Positions 17,245 through 26,079 of a DNA stretch of 64,000 nucleotides are shown here, one piece after another. The stretch's first letter is position 1; every line of letters begins with the position of its first letter. The stretch spans positions 62,001-126,000 of the forward strand of contig JAHAJA010000003.1 in the NCBI GenBank assembly GCA_018372435.1, given 5' to 3'. Under the pieces are notes generated by a model. It saw nothing but the letters and a program-made list of their open reading frames with translations. It was not told the DNA's origin and made no database searches. The DNA comes from Clostridiales bacterium (GTDB lineage: Bacteria > Bacillota > Clostridia > Lachnospirales > Lachnospiraceae). The position numbers and the translations under genes are program-made.

Positions 17245-17287
17245 TTGCGAAACTCTTTGTATGTCGACATGGAAAAGAGTTTCGCAA
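17245..17287 (+). repeat. Perfect 14-bp stem-loop between two glycan genes
   Basis: TTGCGAAACTCTTT (17245-17258) pairs perfectly with AAAGAGTTTCGCAA (17274-17287). The 15-nt loop contains its own palindrome, ATGTCGACAT. No T-run follows, so it is more likely an mRNA processing or stability element, or a weak terminator, ahead of the RmlD-like gene. Confidence 0.75.
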
Positions 17288-17314
17288 TTCATTGAAAGGA
17301 TTGTGTTTATTAAT

Positions 17315-18172
17315 ATGAAATTACTCGTGTTAGGTGCTAACGGTATGGCTGGTCATATGATTACACTTTACTTTTTGGAAAAAGGATATGAGGTTACAGG
17401 ATTTTCAAGGCAAGATAGCTTACGGTGGAATACGATTACTGGGGATGCGAACAATATAGACCAATTGACAGAAATCTTACTAGAGAATGAGTATGACTAT
17501 GTAATTAATTGTATTGGTGTATTAAATCAATTTGCCCAAGAGAGAATATCAAATGCAATTTATCTTAATTCGTATTTGCCACACATAATTACTGAAATTA
17601 TTAAAGATAAAAAGACAAGGCTAATTCATATGAGTACAGATTGTGTGTTTGCTGGCAATACAGGACCCTACACAGAAAATTCTTTATGTGATGGGACTAC
17701 TGTTTACGATAAGACAAAGGCATTAGGGGAGATAGAGGATAACAAAAACTTAACATTTCGGATGTCAATTATTGGACCAGATGTGAAAGAAAATGGTATC
17801 GGATTGTTTCATTGGTTTATGAAACAACAAACAGAATTATTAGGATATACCAATGCCATATGGACTGGAGTAACAACGCTAACGTTAGCAAGAGCTATGG
17901 AGCAGGCAATGAAAGATAAGCTTACAGGACTATATCATCTAGTTAATAACATGGCAATTAGTAAGTATGAGCTGTGTCAATTATTCAATTATTATTTTCG
18001 GGATAACAAGTTGTTGATTAAACCGTTTCCAGATAAAAAGTTAGATAAAACCTTAATAAATACGCGGAGTGATTTTACCTTCGTTGTTCCAGGTTACGAG
18101 CAGATGATACAAGAAATGAAAGAGTGGATTTATTATCACAGAAGTTTATATCCATTATATTATTTTAATTAA
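17315..18172 (+). CDS. RmlD-like dTDP/UDP-sugar reductase (SDR family)
   Basis: 285 aa from ATG 17315, chosen because the Rossmann motif 'LLVLGANGMAGHMITLYFLE' starts immediately and GAAAGGA lies upstream; the frame is open from 17261. The substrate-binding SDR features are 'HMSTDCVFAGNTGPYTE' and 'VYDKTKALGE' (YxxxK). RmlD-type enzymes reduce 4-keto sugars such as dTDP-4-keto-L-rhamnose. CapF/FnlB-type reductases of the UDP-L-FucNAc pathway look similar but are longer, with a cupin tail that is missing here. The PseB/CapE-like and WecB-like genes nearby make either route possible. Confidence 0.75.
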   Translation: MKLLVLGANGMAGHMITLYFLEKGYEVTGFSRQDSLRWNTITGDANNIDQLTEILLENEYDYVINCIGVLNQFAQERISNAIYLNSYLPHIITEIIKDKKTRLIHMSTDCVFAGNTGPYTENSLCDGTTVYDKTKALGEIEDNKNLTFRMSIIGPDVKENGIGLFHWFMKQQTELLGYTNAIWTGVTTLTLARAMEQAMKDKLTGLYHLVNNMAISKYELCQLFNYYFRDNKLLIKPFPDKKLDKTLINTRSDFTFVVPGYEQMIQEMKEWIYYHRSLYPLYYFN

Positions 18173-18178
18173 CTGGTT

Positions 18179-18249
18179 AGGCTGCCAATCCCCATGCTGA
18201 ATTATCAGCGCTACTATTGATGTGATTGTAGCATGGGGATTGACAGCCT
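18179..18249. terminator. Long hairpin between convergent genes
   Basis: A 20-bp arm AGGCTGCCAATCCCCATGCT (18179-18198) pairs with 18230-18249 with one mismatch. There is little T-run on either side, but its position between convergent genes suggests a bidirectional terminator or transcript-protecting structure. Confidence 0.65.
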
Positions 18250-18259
18250 CGATTGCTCT

Positions 18260-18955
18260 TTATAGTTCTTCAACACCAAATTCATGGAAAACTTCTGTGG
18301 GATTTGTAATTTCTTTTAAATTATTAAGTCTCCAACTCTTAAATTTCACATTATCATCATGCACACTTATTAAATAATTTTGACCAGGAATCAACTCACA
18401 TTTTAATGTAGAAATCACATATGCATGCCCACCAGGAACTTTATATCTTATGTTTTTTAAAAAATCATCCACATTATATATGAAGGTGTAGAAAGAAGGA
18501 GATTCCATATAGTAAGGAACGAGCTTTTTCGTTATATCATCAAACATGTACCCATATTGTGTAATAAGTGCTTCTGTTTCAGGTTTTGGAGTATATTCAT
18601 AAATAGTTTCAAGATAATCCTTCTGATACATATTATCAGAATCAATACGAACTAGATATAAGAGATCATAACCTTGAATATCGGATTTGATTCTTTCTTT
18701 AATTGTGTTGGTACCAAGGAAATGTATGTTATCAGGCAGGGGTTCACGCATTGTCAATTGTTTTTCAATGATATCCATGGATTCAATATCACAATATACG
18801 TAGGTAATAAAATCTTGGAAAGTTTGTGCTTTTAATGAGGGGAGCGTATATTTAAAGAATAGATTTAAGCGGTTTTGTATCCAGGGCTCCGTTAAACGGT
18901 CTGGTGACCATTTAAAGGTGTTAAAAAATATGGTGAGTATAATTTTTTTCTTCAT
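18260..18955 (-). CDS. GT-A glycosyltransferase of the putative rhamnosyltransferase family
   Basis: 231 aa, related to the protein of 9241-9945. It has 'WSPDRLTEPWIQNRLNLFF', a strand-helix region, and the metal-binding 'LVRIDSDNMYQKDYLE'. It also shares 'EYTPKPETEALITQYG' with the relative's 'NFNPKPETSVIICQNG'. The start ATG follows AAAAGGAG. It probably decorates the same surface glycan with a different sugar. It is transcribed divergently from the 19212 gene, and the 19130 Spo0A-like box lies in the shared upstream region. Confidence 0.65.
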   Translation of the reverse strand: MKKKIILTIFFNTFKWSPDRLTEPWIQNRLNLFFKYTLPSLKAQTFQDFITYVYCDIESMDIIEKQLTMREPLPDNIHFLGTNTIKERIKSDIQGYDLLYLVRIDSDNMYQKDYLETIYEYTPKPETEALITQYGYMFDDITKKLVPYYMESPSFYTFIYNVDDFLKNIRYKVPGGHAYVISTLKCELIPGQNYLISVHDDNVKFKSWRLNNLKEITNPTEVFHEFGVEEL

Positions 18956-19129
18956 ATGAGAACTCCTTTTGCAGAAATTGTAGAATATTGCAGTACAATA
19001 TCATTTTATGCTAGATTAGGAAAACTGTGAAATGAACCATCTAATTATTCTATTGTAAACTAGCTTGATTAACAGTAACTATTAATATTTGTAATATAAT
19101 ATATAATAATGATGAAATTTGTGTCAACA

Positions 19130-19150
19130 TGTCGAAACAACGTATATAAT
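19130..19150 (+). promoter_or_regulatory. Spo0A-box-like promoter of the 19212 gene
   Basis: TGTCGAA at 19130-19136 is 8 bp before TATAAT at 19145-19150. This reproduces the arrangement at 15150-15170 almost base for base and implies common control. Confidence 0.45.
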
Positions 19151-19211
19151 ACATTATATTGATGAAATAAGAAATCAATAATAATTATATAAATAGAAAG
19201 GTTAGATTAAC

Positions 19212-19523
19212 ATGACACAACAAAAAAATTATCCAGTTACACGTTGTCAAGCTATTACAAATCTTATTGATTCCGTTGCTAAAGAGCAAGATGCATTAGC
19301 TGATATATTAGAAAAAGCAACTCACAGACCAAGTTATGGAAATGATTCCGAATGTTATACAGATTATGATAGTAGTAGCTCAGATAAAAGCAAAGAAAAT
19401 AAACAGCTTGAATTAATTAATGCAGTTACACGTTTAGATTTTGTTTTAGCATTTAAACTTTCACTATTTATCAACTGTACTTGTCCAAATGGTGGCTGCA
19501 ATGAGCATAGAAGACACGATTAA
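19212..19523 (+). CDS. Small helical protein, possible spore-surface component
   Basis: 103 aa, no signal peptide. It has two amphipathic helices ('AITNLIDSVAKEQDALADIL' and 'LELINAVTRLDFVLAFKLSL') separated by a Ser/Asp-rich linker, and ends in a Cys-rich tail ('CTCPNGGC'). The first helix resembles the 'ALDSIAAEEAMIAHCLNVE' helix in the next gene. Similar 'SIAxEExxLAHILNxE' helices occur in clostridial and Bacillus spore-surface and collagen-like proteins. The AGAAAGGT ribosome site is acceptable. The spore role is inferred from this motif and the promoter. Confidence 0.6.
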   Translation: MTQQKNYPVTRCQAITNLIDSVAKEQDALADILEKATHRPSYGNDSECYTDYDSSSSDKSKENKQLELINAVTRLDFVLAFKLSLFINCTCPNGGCNEHRRHD

Positions 19524-19601
19524 TAATAAGAAAATATAGTATAAGAACTCTATGGCTGGACATCAAAGTATTATGATGTAAAGTACGCTTGTTAGTGTAA
19601 T

Positions 19602-19632
19602 ATCTTCCCGTATTCGTAGAATACGGGAAGAT
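19602..19632. repeat. Perfect 14-bp stem-loop
   Basis: ATCTTCCCGTATTC and GAATACGGGAAGAT pair perfectly around a GTA loop, 78 bp after the 19212 gene. No T-run follows, so it could be a processing or stability hairpin or a protein-binding palindrome. Confidence 0.7.
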
Positions 19633-19727
19633 AAAAGAAAACTTCCGTCTGTATATAGCAAAATCGATTGGAACCTTTGGAAGAGTAACAATGTGTCAAG
19701 AAGTAATTTAAGTGGGGGGTAGATAAT

Positions 19728-20684
19728 ATGTTGAGAGTAGAAAGAAAAAAAGCATTAGAGTTAAATGCTGTCCAGGGTTTTAGAGGAATTGCATATGACG
19801 GAAACTGGTTCTATTTAACAGTTGAAAATGAGAGCAAAATAATAAAATACGATGTTTGTTTTAATCAGATAGGATGCTTTGAGACAGATAGATGTTATAG
19901 ATATATTTGTTATGATTCAATTGACGATTGCTTTTGGGCGACCGATCGCGAGGATTCATCCTGTATATACAAGTTAAATCATTCGTTTAAACTATTAGCT
20001 AAACTTAGTATATCAATACCAGACGCATTAGGAAAAGAAATTAATGGTATTTCTCATAATTATAAATCTGATAAGTTATTTATTTCCTTTGAAAATGTGA
20101 TAGTGAGTATGGATAAGCATTCTTTAAACGACTGTAATATTCTATGTAAAAGCGGAAACAAGAGAATACATGGCGTGACAGATATTTTCTCATCCTATAT
20201 TTGCTATGGTATATCAAGATCCAATCAAGAAATCCATATATCTTGCTTGTGTGGTAATTTAATTAAGAGAATTCATGTTCCGTCTTGTTTTTGTATTGAA
20301 TCTATGGTTTCGGTGTCAAATGTTAGGAATTGTGGAATAAGCCACCTTTATATTCTATTAACTCGTCGGAATGGTGAGCAATTTGTTATGGAATTCATGG
20401 TGGAAGATTGTAGAATAAGTGAACATGAAAAGTGTTGTTGTGAGGCACTAGATTCAATTGCCGCTGAAGAAGCTATGATTGCACATTGTCTTAATGTAGA
20501 AAGTGATAAATTAATAAACATAATACATTCCTCTAGTAACACGAGGGAAATTGAAGCTGCAATGACATTACTATGTAAGCTAATTGATAGAGCAGCAAAT
20601 CAAGAAAGAGAATTGACTGATAAATTACTAAAGTTGATGGAACACTGTGATTTTTGTAATGTAATGTGCTCAAATGAAGACTAG
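19728..20684 (+). CDS. Beta-propeller-like protein with C-terminal helical spore-surface-type motif
   Basis: 318 aa. Residues 1-225 show repeated short strands of a propeller kind ('GFRGIAYDGNWFYLTVENES', 'YRYICYDSIDDCFWATDRED', 'EINGISHNYKSDKLFISFEN'). Residues ~235-310 are helical: 'CCEALDSIAAEEAMIAHCL', then 'LLCKLIDRAANQERELTDKL'. These helices match the small protein encoded upstream, so the two probably assemble in the same structure. Cysteine is abundant, as in cross-linked spore coats. There is a strong AAGTGGGGGG ribosome region. No enzyme motif was seen. Confidence 0.6.
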   Translation: MLRVERKKALELNAVQGFRGIAYDGNWFYLTVENESKIIKYDVCFNQIGCFETDRCYRYICYDSIDDCFWATDREDSSCIYKLNHSFKLLAKLSISIPDALGKEINGISHNYKSDKLFISFENVIVSMDKHSLNDCNILCKSGNKRIHGVTDIFSSYICYGISRSNQEIHISCLCGNLIKRIHVPSCFCIESMVSVSNVRNCGISHLYILLTRRNGEQFVMEFMVEDCRISEHEKCCCEALDSIAAEEAMIAHCLNVESDKLINIIHSSSNTREIEAAMTLLCKLIDRAANQERELTDKLLKLMEHCDFCNVMCSNED

Positions 20685-20700
20685 AATTGAGGATAATAAA

Positions 20701-20737
20701 AAGCCACAAGCTAGAGATTTACCTCTGCTCGTGGCTT
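20701..20737. terminator. Terminator between convergent genes
   Basis: AAGCCACAAGC pairs with GCTCGTGGCTT (one wobble), flanked by A-rich sequence on the left and TTATT on the right. Confidence 0.75.
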
Positions 20738-20763
20738 AAGTTATTATTGCGTATAATGTAGCA

Positions 20764-21378
20764 TTAAAATCCATTAATCTCACTTATATCAATAATCCTA
20801 TTGCAAACTTGCGTAGCTAGATGCATATTATGGGTAATTACGATTAACCCCATATTTCTTCGTTCCACTTCTTCTAGGACCACATTCCAAAGTCCAGCTT
20901 GTGTGATAACATCTAGCATAGTACTAATCTCATCGGCAATAAGAAAGCGGGTCTCAGGTAATAACGCACGTGCTACACAGAAACGCTGTAACTCACCACC
21001 CGATAATTCCCTTGGAAAGCGCGTTAACCATTCCTCTTCAATGCCTATCTTTGTAAGTATTGTCTGGTCAAGTCCTTTGGCTTCTTCTAATACTTGGCGC
21101 ATACGAAACCGCGGATTGATTGCTTTTTCGGGATGCTGATAGATTAGTTGAACCGGACATACCCCTTTTTGATTAAGTGGTTTTCCATCCAGTAGCACCC
21201 TACCTTTAACTGGTGCAAGGTATCCAGAGAGTAGCTTAGCAAGGGTACTTTTTCCATAACCACTTGGGCCAACGATGGCAACTTTCTCTCCCTCTTTGAA
21301 GGTGAGACTAATGTTGTTTAGTATGTAATTCTCTTTTCTATTATAGCCAAAACATATTTTATCTGCTTCAAGTTGCAT
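20764..21378 (-). CDS. Peptide/nickel-type ABC importer ATPase, second subunit
   Basis: 204 aa, short for this class because the C-terminal oligopeptide (oligo_HPY) extension is missing. The Walker A is 'GPSGYGKSTLAKLLSG', the signature 'LSGGELQRFCVARAL', the Walker B region 'LIADEISTMLD' and the switch His in 'VITHN'. It pairs with the preceding ATPase, which it overlaps by 11 bp. It is the last gene of the five-gene minus-strand operon. A terminator lies between it and the convergent gene. Confidence 0.88.
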   Translation of the reverse strand: MQLEADKICFGYNRKENYILNNISLTFKEGEKVAIVGPSGYGKSTLAKLLSGYLAPVKGRVLLDGKPLNQKGVCPVQLIYQHPEKAINPRFRMRQVLEEAKGLDQTILTKIGIEEEWLTRFPRELSGGELQRFCVARALLPETRFLIADEISTMLDVITQAGLWNVVLEEVERRNMGLIVITHNMHLATQVCNRIIDISEINGF

Positions 21379-22315
21379 AGTAACACCTCACATATCCATC
21401 TCTAAGTTCTCTCATTTGGGGGATTTCCTTTTTACATTGTTCTGTACATTCAGCGCAACGAGGTGCGAATGGACAACCTTTTATGACTGTACCGGCATAA
21501 GGTTGAAATCCGGCAAGAGGAGTAAAGCCATTCTGTGGCATAGCTCTATAAAGTGCCTTGCTATAAGGGTGCCTTAGTGCGTGCTCTCCATCTAAGAAAT
21601 CTCTTGGAGGTGTAATCTCAAGAGTAGTACCTGCATAGAAGATGGCCACATTATCTGCAAAATTAAGAGCAAGATCTATATCATGTGTGATTAAGATAAT
21701 CCCCTTTCCTTCATCTGCAAGCTCACGGAATATCGCAAGTGCTTCTAAGGCTTGGTCTGTCTGCATTCCTGGAGTGGGTTCGTCAGCAATAATTAGTTCA
21801 GCATCTCCAATAACAGCGGTGGCTACAAGTACACGCCTAGCCATACCACCAGATAGTTGGAAAGGGTACATGTTTTCTGTCTTTTCCTCAAGTTCCAAAC
21901 GTTTGAAGATATTTTTTAGAGCTAGTTTTCGCTTGCTTTTATCCTTATGGCCGATTACTTGGCTTGATATCTTCATAAGGGGGTCTAAGTAGGAAACTGA
22001 TTGAGGGACAAGAGCAAGTTTTTCTCCGCGAAGTTCTTCTTGGTAAGAAGAAGTTAAAATTCGATCTTTATATCTTAGAGTACCTTTAATTGTTGCATTT
22101 TCTGGAAGAATACCTAATATAGCATGTGCAAGAAGGCTTTTTCCAGAGCCACTTGATCCAACAATTGCTAAGATTTCACCGGAATGAACAGTCACAGAAA
22201 GATTCGAGATTACTTCAAGTTGTTGTTGCTCCACTAATCCTTTATACATTTGAAAGGAGAGTGACAGATTGTCAATCTCTAATAAAGCTGATGATTTAGT
22301 ATGATTCAAGTTCAT
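21368..22315 (-). CDS. Peptide/nickel-type ABC importer ATPase, first subunit
   Basis: 315 aa. The Walker A is 'GSSGSGKSLLAHAILG', the signature 'LSGGMARRVLVATAV', the Walker B 'LIIADEPTPGM' and the H-loop 'LITHD'. The C-terminal oligo_HPY domain is present ('RHPYSKALYRAMPQNG') with the cysteine cluster 'GCPFAPRCAECTEQC' typical of OppD/DppD/NikD proteins. It energises the two permeases upstream in the operon. Translation starts after GAGGTGA. The short MPQNGF-to-PYAG spacing resembles the nickel/metallophore branch, but specificity cannot be decided from the sequence alone. Confidence 0.9.
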   Translation of the reverse strand: MNLNHTKSSALLEIDNLSLSFQMYKGLVEQQQLEVISNLSVTVHSGEILAIVGSSGSGKSLLAHAILGILPENATIKGTLRYKDRILTSSYQEELRGEKLALVPQSVSYLDPLMKISSQVIGHKDKSKRKLALKNIFKRLELEEKTENMYPFQLSGGMARRVLVATAVIGDAELIIADEPTPGMQTDQALEALAIFRELADEGKGIILITHDIDLALNFADNVAIFYAGTTLEITPPRDFLDGEHALRHPYSKALYRAMPQNGFTPLAGFQPYAGTVIKGCPFAPRCAECTEQCKKEIPQMRELRDGYVRCYYAT

Positions 22316-22320
22316 TCACC

Positions 22321-23136
22321 TCATTCCTGCGCACTATAAGGGTCAATAAGTGATTTTAGATTATCGCCTAAGCGGTCGAATAAGAACACGATACTTACTA
22401 AAGTTAGTCCTGGAAAGAATGCTAACCACCACATACCAGAGGATAGATATTTCATACTCTCTGATAGTATAATGCCGATTGCAGGCTGTTCTGGTGAGAG
22501 ACCATATCCTAGGAAGGATACAGAAGCTTCATGTAGAATAGCATGAGGAAACATTAGTACAAGACCAACGATAAATTGTGGTATCATGTGAGGTAGTATG
22601 TGATGGATCAATATAAAGCCGTTGCTTTTTCCTAGTTTCCTTGATACCGCGATATAATGTTCCGTACGTAGTCCCAATACTTCTGCACGTATCAATCTTG
22701 CAAGGCTTGTCCAGTGGGTAACTGCAATTCCTATTAATAATCCCTTTAACCCTCTTCCGCAGGCAAAAGATATTAAGATAATTAGTATCAGATGAGGAAC
22801 ACCCATAACAAGGTCAATAACCCAATTAATGATTGAATCGATAACCTTAGAGCTAGCAGCAGAAGCAATACCTATTAATACAGCGATGATAGCACTAATT
22901 GCTGAAGCGACCACCCCCACAGTGATACTAATACTAAGTCCTTTCATAGTACGGGCGAAAAGATCTCGTCCTAACCAGTCTGTTCCAAAGAGATGATGAA
23001 GAGATGGTTTTAATTTGGCATTAGTAAAATCAACAGCTATAGCTTCTTCGCTAATGCAGATACCTGCTAAGTATGTACATACAATAATAAGTGTTATTAG
23101 AATCGTTAATATAAGTAGTTTTTGTCGTCTATTCAT
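22321..23136 (-). CDS. Peptide/nickel-type ABC importer permease (DppC/NikC-like)
   Basis: About 271 aa with roughly six hydrophobic segments. An N-terminal extracytoplasmic loop holds 'HLFGTDWLGRDLFARTM', the DppC signature. A coupling EAA-like loop reads 'EHYIAVSRKLGKSNGFILIHHILPH'. ATG 23136 is preferred over 23145 because of GGAGA spacing. It overlaps the end of the upstream permease gene by a few bases, which points to coupled translation. It forms the translocation pore with that protein. Confidence 0.9.
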   Translation of the reverse strand: MNRRQKLLILTILITLIIVCTYLAGICISEEAIAVDFTNAKLKPSLHHLFGTDWLGRDLFARTMKGLSISITVGVVASAISAIIAVLIGIASAASSKVIDSIINWVIDLVMGVPHLILIILISFACGRGLKGLLIGIAVTHWTSLARLIRAEVLGLRTEHYIAVSRKLGKSNGFILIHHILPHMIPQFIVGLVLMFPHAILHEASVSFLGYGLSPEQPAIGIILSESMKYLSSGMWWLAFFPGLTLVSIVFLFDRLGDNLKSLIDPYSAQE

Positions 23137-24175
23137 TATTATCATTCTCCGATACCGTGTGACCGTCGCTATTATGCGAGGTATTTTGTATTTCGTAATC
23201 CTCTTTGATTTTAGGATCGATTACGCCATATAGTATGTTGGCAATGAGATTACCTGTAAAGACAAAAACTGCACTGAATAATGTTATTCCTAGTAGTAAC
23301 GGTACGTCAGAATTTAATCCAGCAGCAGAGACGGCAGAACCCAATCCCGGATAAGAGAACACATTCTCAGCTAATACGGAGCCACCGAATAATTCGGCGA
23401 AAGAAGCAAACTGGAGGGTAAGGGCTGGTAATAAAATATTCCGTATTCCATGACGTTTTACTATTGTAAACCTTCCTTCTCCTCTTGCTTTGGCAAAGAG
23501 AACATAATCGCTTTCAAGAACATCAATGAGTTTTTGCCTTGTATGTAAGGCAACATTGGCAAAGGACATAAGACTAAGTGATAAGGCTGGCAGTATAAGA
23601 TGGTGAATCTGTTGCCAGATACTAACGTCGCTATTCATCATCCCTATAGGAGAGCTAAATCCAATTGGAAACAGGCCTAACCAAACGGAAAAGATAAGTA
23701 GTAGCACTAAACCAAGCCAGAAGGTAGGTACTGAACATAAGAATAGGCATATTCTCTTTAAAATCCGATCACATAATTTATCTTTTGAAACTCCCATTGC
23801 ACAACCTAATGAAAACCCTATAATACCAGAGAAAACCCATGCACAAAGCATCAAAGCCAAGGTGTTAAGAAATTTCTCCCTGATTAGATCAAGCACTGGT
23901 CGTCGATATAGTAATGAAGTACCCATATCACCGTGAAGTAAGGCACTAAACCAATTGATAAACTGTTTTACTGGAGGTTCATCTATCCCCCAGTATTCTT
24001 CTAATTCTTCTCGCTGTTCAGGTGAAACAGCTCCGGTACTAAGGATATATTGTTGAATAGGATCAACAGGAGATAGTTTTACTAAGGTAAATGCAATCAC
24101 ACTGACTGCAAATAAAAGAGTAAGCATTCTTATTATATATTTAAGTGTTGTTTGGATAGATTTTGTAACCCTCAA
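23129..24175 (-). CDS. Peptide/nickel-type ABC importer permease (DppB/NikB-like)
   Basis: 348 aa, starting at TTG with AGGAGG ten bases upstream. It shows the DppB topology: an N-terminal membrane helix, the loop 'LSPVDPIQQYILSTG', and five further membrane segments. The coupling loop contains 'DYVLFAKARGEGRFTIVKRHGIRN'. It is the second gene of the operon, 13 bp after the binding protein. The charged C-terminal tail ('TSHNSDGHTVSEND') is unusual and overlaps the next gene. Confidence 0.9.
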   Translation of the reverse strand: MRVTKSIQTTLKYIIRMLTLLFAVSVIAFTLVKLSPVDPIQQYILSTGAVSPEQREELEEYWGIDEPPVKQFINWFSALLHGDMGTSLLYRRPVLDLIREKFLNTLALMLCAWVFSGIIGFSLGCAMGVSKDKLCDRILKRICLFLCSVPTFWLGLVLLLIFSVWLGLFPIGFSSPIGMMNSDVSIWQQIHHLILPALSLSLMSFANVALHTRQKLIDVLESDYVLFAKARGEGRFTIVKRHGIRNILLPALTLQFASFAELFGGSVLAENVFSYPGLGSAVSAAGLNSDVPLLLGITLFSAVFVFTGNLIANILYGVIDPKIKEDYEIQNTSHNSDGHTVSENDNNE

Positions 24176-24188
24176 AATGTAACTCCTC

Positions 24189-25799
24189 CTAGTTTTCCCA
24201 TGACCAGTCCTTTAAGTTTTGTAATAGAGGCATAGATGCACCGTGAGCATGAAGTTGTTGATTACCAATATCAAGGCCTTCACGAACATAATATAGATGG
24301 TGCATATTAACGAGCCATACCCATGGACAATCCCCTTTCATAGATGTTCCAGTCGTTCCATCCCATTGTGCTTTCTTCCAGTTTTCATAAGCTTCTTCTG
24401 GAGTAAGTGATTTCATTGCCACATCTAGGTAAGAATCGACAGTCTGGTTTGAATATCCTTCTGGATTATAGTAATCGTCTTTTAACATCGTATCGGTGTG
24501 ATATAAACTATAGCTGGTGTAAGGATTAGAAGAACCCCAACCCATAAGTACTGCGTCAGAAAACATTCTCTTAGAGATATCATCCCAACTTGTACCTTCC
24601 ACGATAATGTTAATTCCCAGTTCTTTTGCCTCCGCGGAAGCCGCAAGAGCAACAGCTTGTCTAAAGGAATCCCCTGCAGGATAGATACAAGTAAATTCGG
24701 CCTTTAATCCGTCTTTATCAACAATGCCATCATTATCCGTATCAATCCAACCATTATCAGTTAGAAGTTTTTTCGCATAGATTTTATCTGTTGCAATAAT
24801 AACTTCGGGATTATTCCAAGGCATACCATCATTTTCTGAATAAGCGGGATCTGCAAAACCATTTAGTGCTACTTTGGCAATCTGTTCTCGATCAATTCCA
24901 TACGCCAAAGCTTGACGGATTTCTAGATTACAAGTTACGTTATTACCGTAAGGAAATCCACTTTCTGTAATTTTACCTTCATCTGGAGTAACTGGTAATG
25001 TAAAACCACGATTATCAAGAGAGGTTACGGTTTTTAAATAATAACCAGCAATATCCGCCGTGGCTAGTGTTGCTGAGGTAAGGGCAACATCTACTTGCCC
25101 TGCTTTGGTAGCAGCAAAAGCAGCATCTTCCGTCATAAACACAATGGTAACATTCTCAATTGAGGGAACTGTTCCATAGTAATCTTTGTTGGCCTTTAAC
25201 ATAAGTTGTTCGCCTTTATTCCATTGAACAAAGGTATAAGGTCCGGAGCCAATGGGAGCAGTACCATAATTTTCATTATATGTATGTTCAGGAACAATAC
25301 CAGTAGTTGCTATGGTATTTAAGAAGGTAGAGGTTGGTCTGTTTAACGTAAAAACAATCGTATCATCAGAAGTTGCCTCTGCTTTGTCCATGAATGTTAA
25401 ATCAAGAGAGGACTGACCCTTCTTTGCAGTATTGAAGGTAAAAGCAACATCAGACGCTGTTAAAGGTTCACCGTCAGTAAATGTCACATCGTTTCGAATG
25501 GTAAAAGTCCAAGTTAAACCATCATCACTGATGGAATAGTCAGTTGCTAGATCGTTAGAAAATGTCATATCTTGATTATATTCCACAAGAGTACTTTGGA
25601 TTAATGGTGTTGTACCGTGTCCCCAACTGATACAAGGATCGAGTGTAGTAGGTTCTGTGGAAATTGCAATGACAACGCTATTATTGTCTATCTCATTTCC
25701 TTTCGTAGGTGAATTGCTACTCTTAGAACAACCAGTTACAAGGAGTAATAGCAGAACAAGTAGTGTTATACGAGATAGATATTTCTTATGTTTTTTCAT
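24189..25799 (-). CDS. Peptide/nickel-type ABC importer substrate-binding lipoprotein
   Basis: 536 aa. A lipoprotein signal peptide ends at 'LLLLVTGCSKSS', so the mature protein is anchored by its Cys. It is a family 5 extracellular solute-binding protein: 'TEPTTLDPCISWGHGTTPL', 'LTWTFTIRNDVTFTDGEPLTASD', 'GSGPYTFVQWNKGEQLMLKA' and 'EIRQALAYGIDREQI'. The C-terminal 'VNMHHLYYVREGLDIGNQQ' keeps the His/Arg-containing region characteristic of NikA-like members, so nickel-chelate or metallophore transport is as plausible as peptide transport. It leads the operon and has a strong GGGGAGG site. Confidence 0.85.
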   Translation of the reverse strand: MKKHKKYLSRITLLVLLLLLVTGCSKSSNSPTKGNEIDNNSVVIAISTEPTTLDPCISWGHGTTPLIQSTLVEYNQDMTFSNDLATDYSISDDGLTWTFTIRNDVTFTDGEPLTASDVAFTFNTAKKGQSSLDLTFMDKAEATSDDTIVFTLNRPTSTFLNTIATTGIVPEHTYNENYGTAPIGSGPYTFVQWNKGEQLMLKANKDYYGTVPSIENVTIVFMTEDAAFAATKAGQVDVALTSATLATADIAGYYLKTVTSLDNRGFTLPVTPDEGKITESGFPYGNNVTCNLEIRQALAYGIDREQIAKVALNGFADPAYSENDGMPWNNPEVIIATDKIYAKKLLTDNGWIDTDNDGIVDKDGLKAEFTCIYPAGDSFRQAVALAASAEAKELGINIIVEGTSWDDISKRMFSDAVLMGWGSSNPYTSYSLYHTDTMLKDDYYNPEGYSNQTVDSYLDVAMKSLTPEEAYENWKKAQWDGTTGTSMKGDCPWVWLVNMHHLYYVREGLDIGNQQLHAHGASMPLLQNLKDWSWEN

Positions 25800-26007
25800 A
25801 ATTCCTCCCCTGAGAGTATTTATATGTATAATATTAAATAATTTAGTCGAATTATACCATGATTACAAAAATCTACAAGCCTGTATGGGGGATTATATTT
25901 ACTAGAGGTGAAACGAAAAAGAAAAGAATAACAACGAAAAGAGATGAAGAAAAAGAAAGGAATAAAAGAAAGGAATAATAAGAAATGTATAATTGGATAA
26001 GTAAAAA

Positions 26008-26062
26008 CAAACAGACATGACCAAGATATTTAATATAGAGAATCTTCTGATCATGTCTGTTT
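26008..26062 (-). terminator. Terminator of the DUF1540 gene
   Basis: AAACAGACATGACCA pairs with TGATCATGTCTGTTT across a 25-nt loop. The minus-strand reading is followed by TGTTTTTAC. The neighbouring stretch 25905-26000 is an A/G-rich tract with no supported gene. Confidence 0.75.
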
Positions 26063-26079
26063 AATTTAAACATACCGTT

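Noticed and set aside
25873..26073. Minus-strand frame of 66 codons in the A/G-rich tract upstream of the ABC importer
   Set aside because: Low-complexity coding (Phe/Leu/Ser runs), no ribosome site, and it overlaps the DUF1540 terminator.
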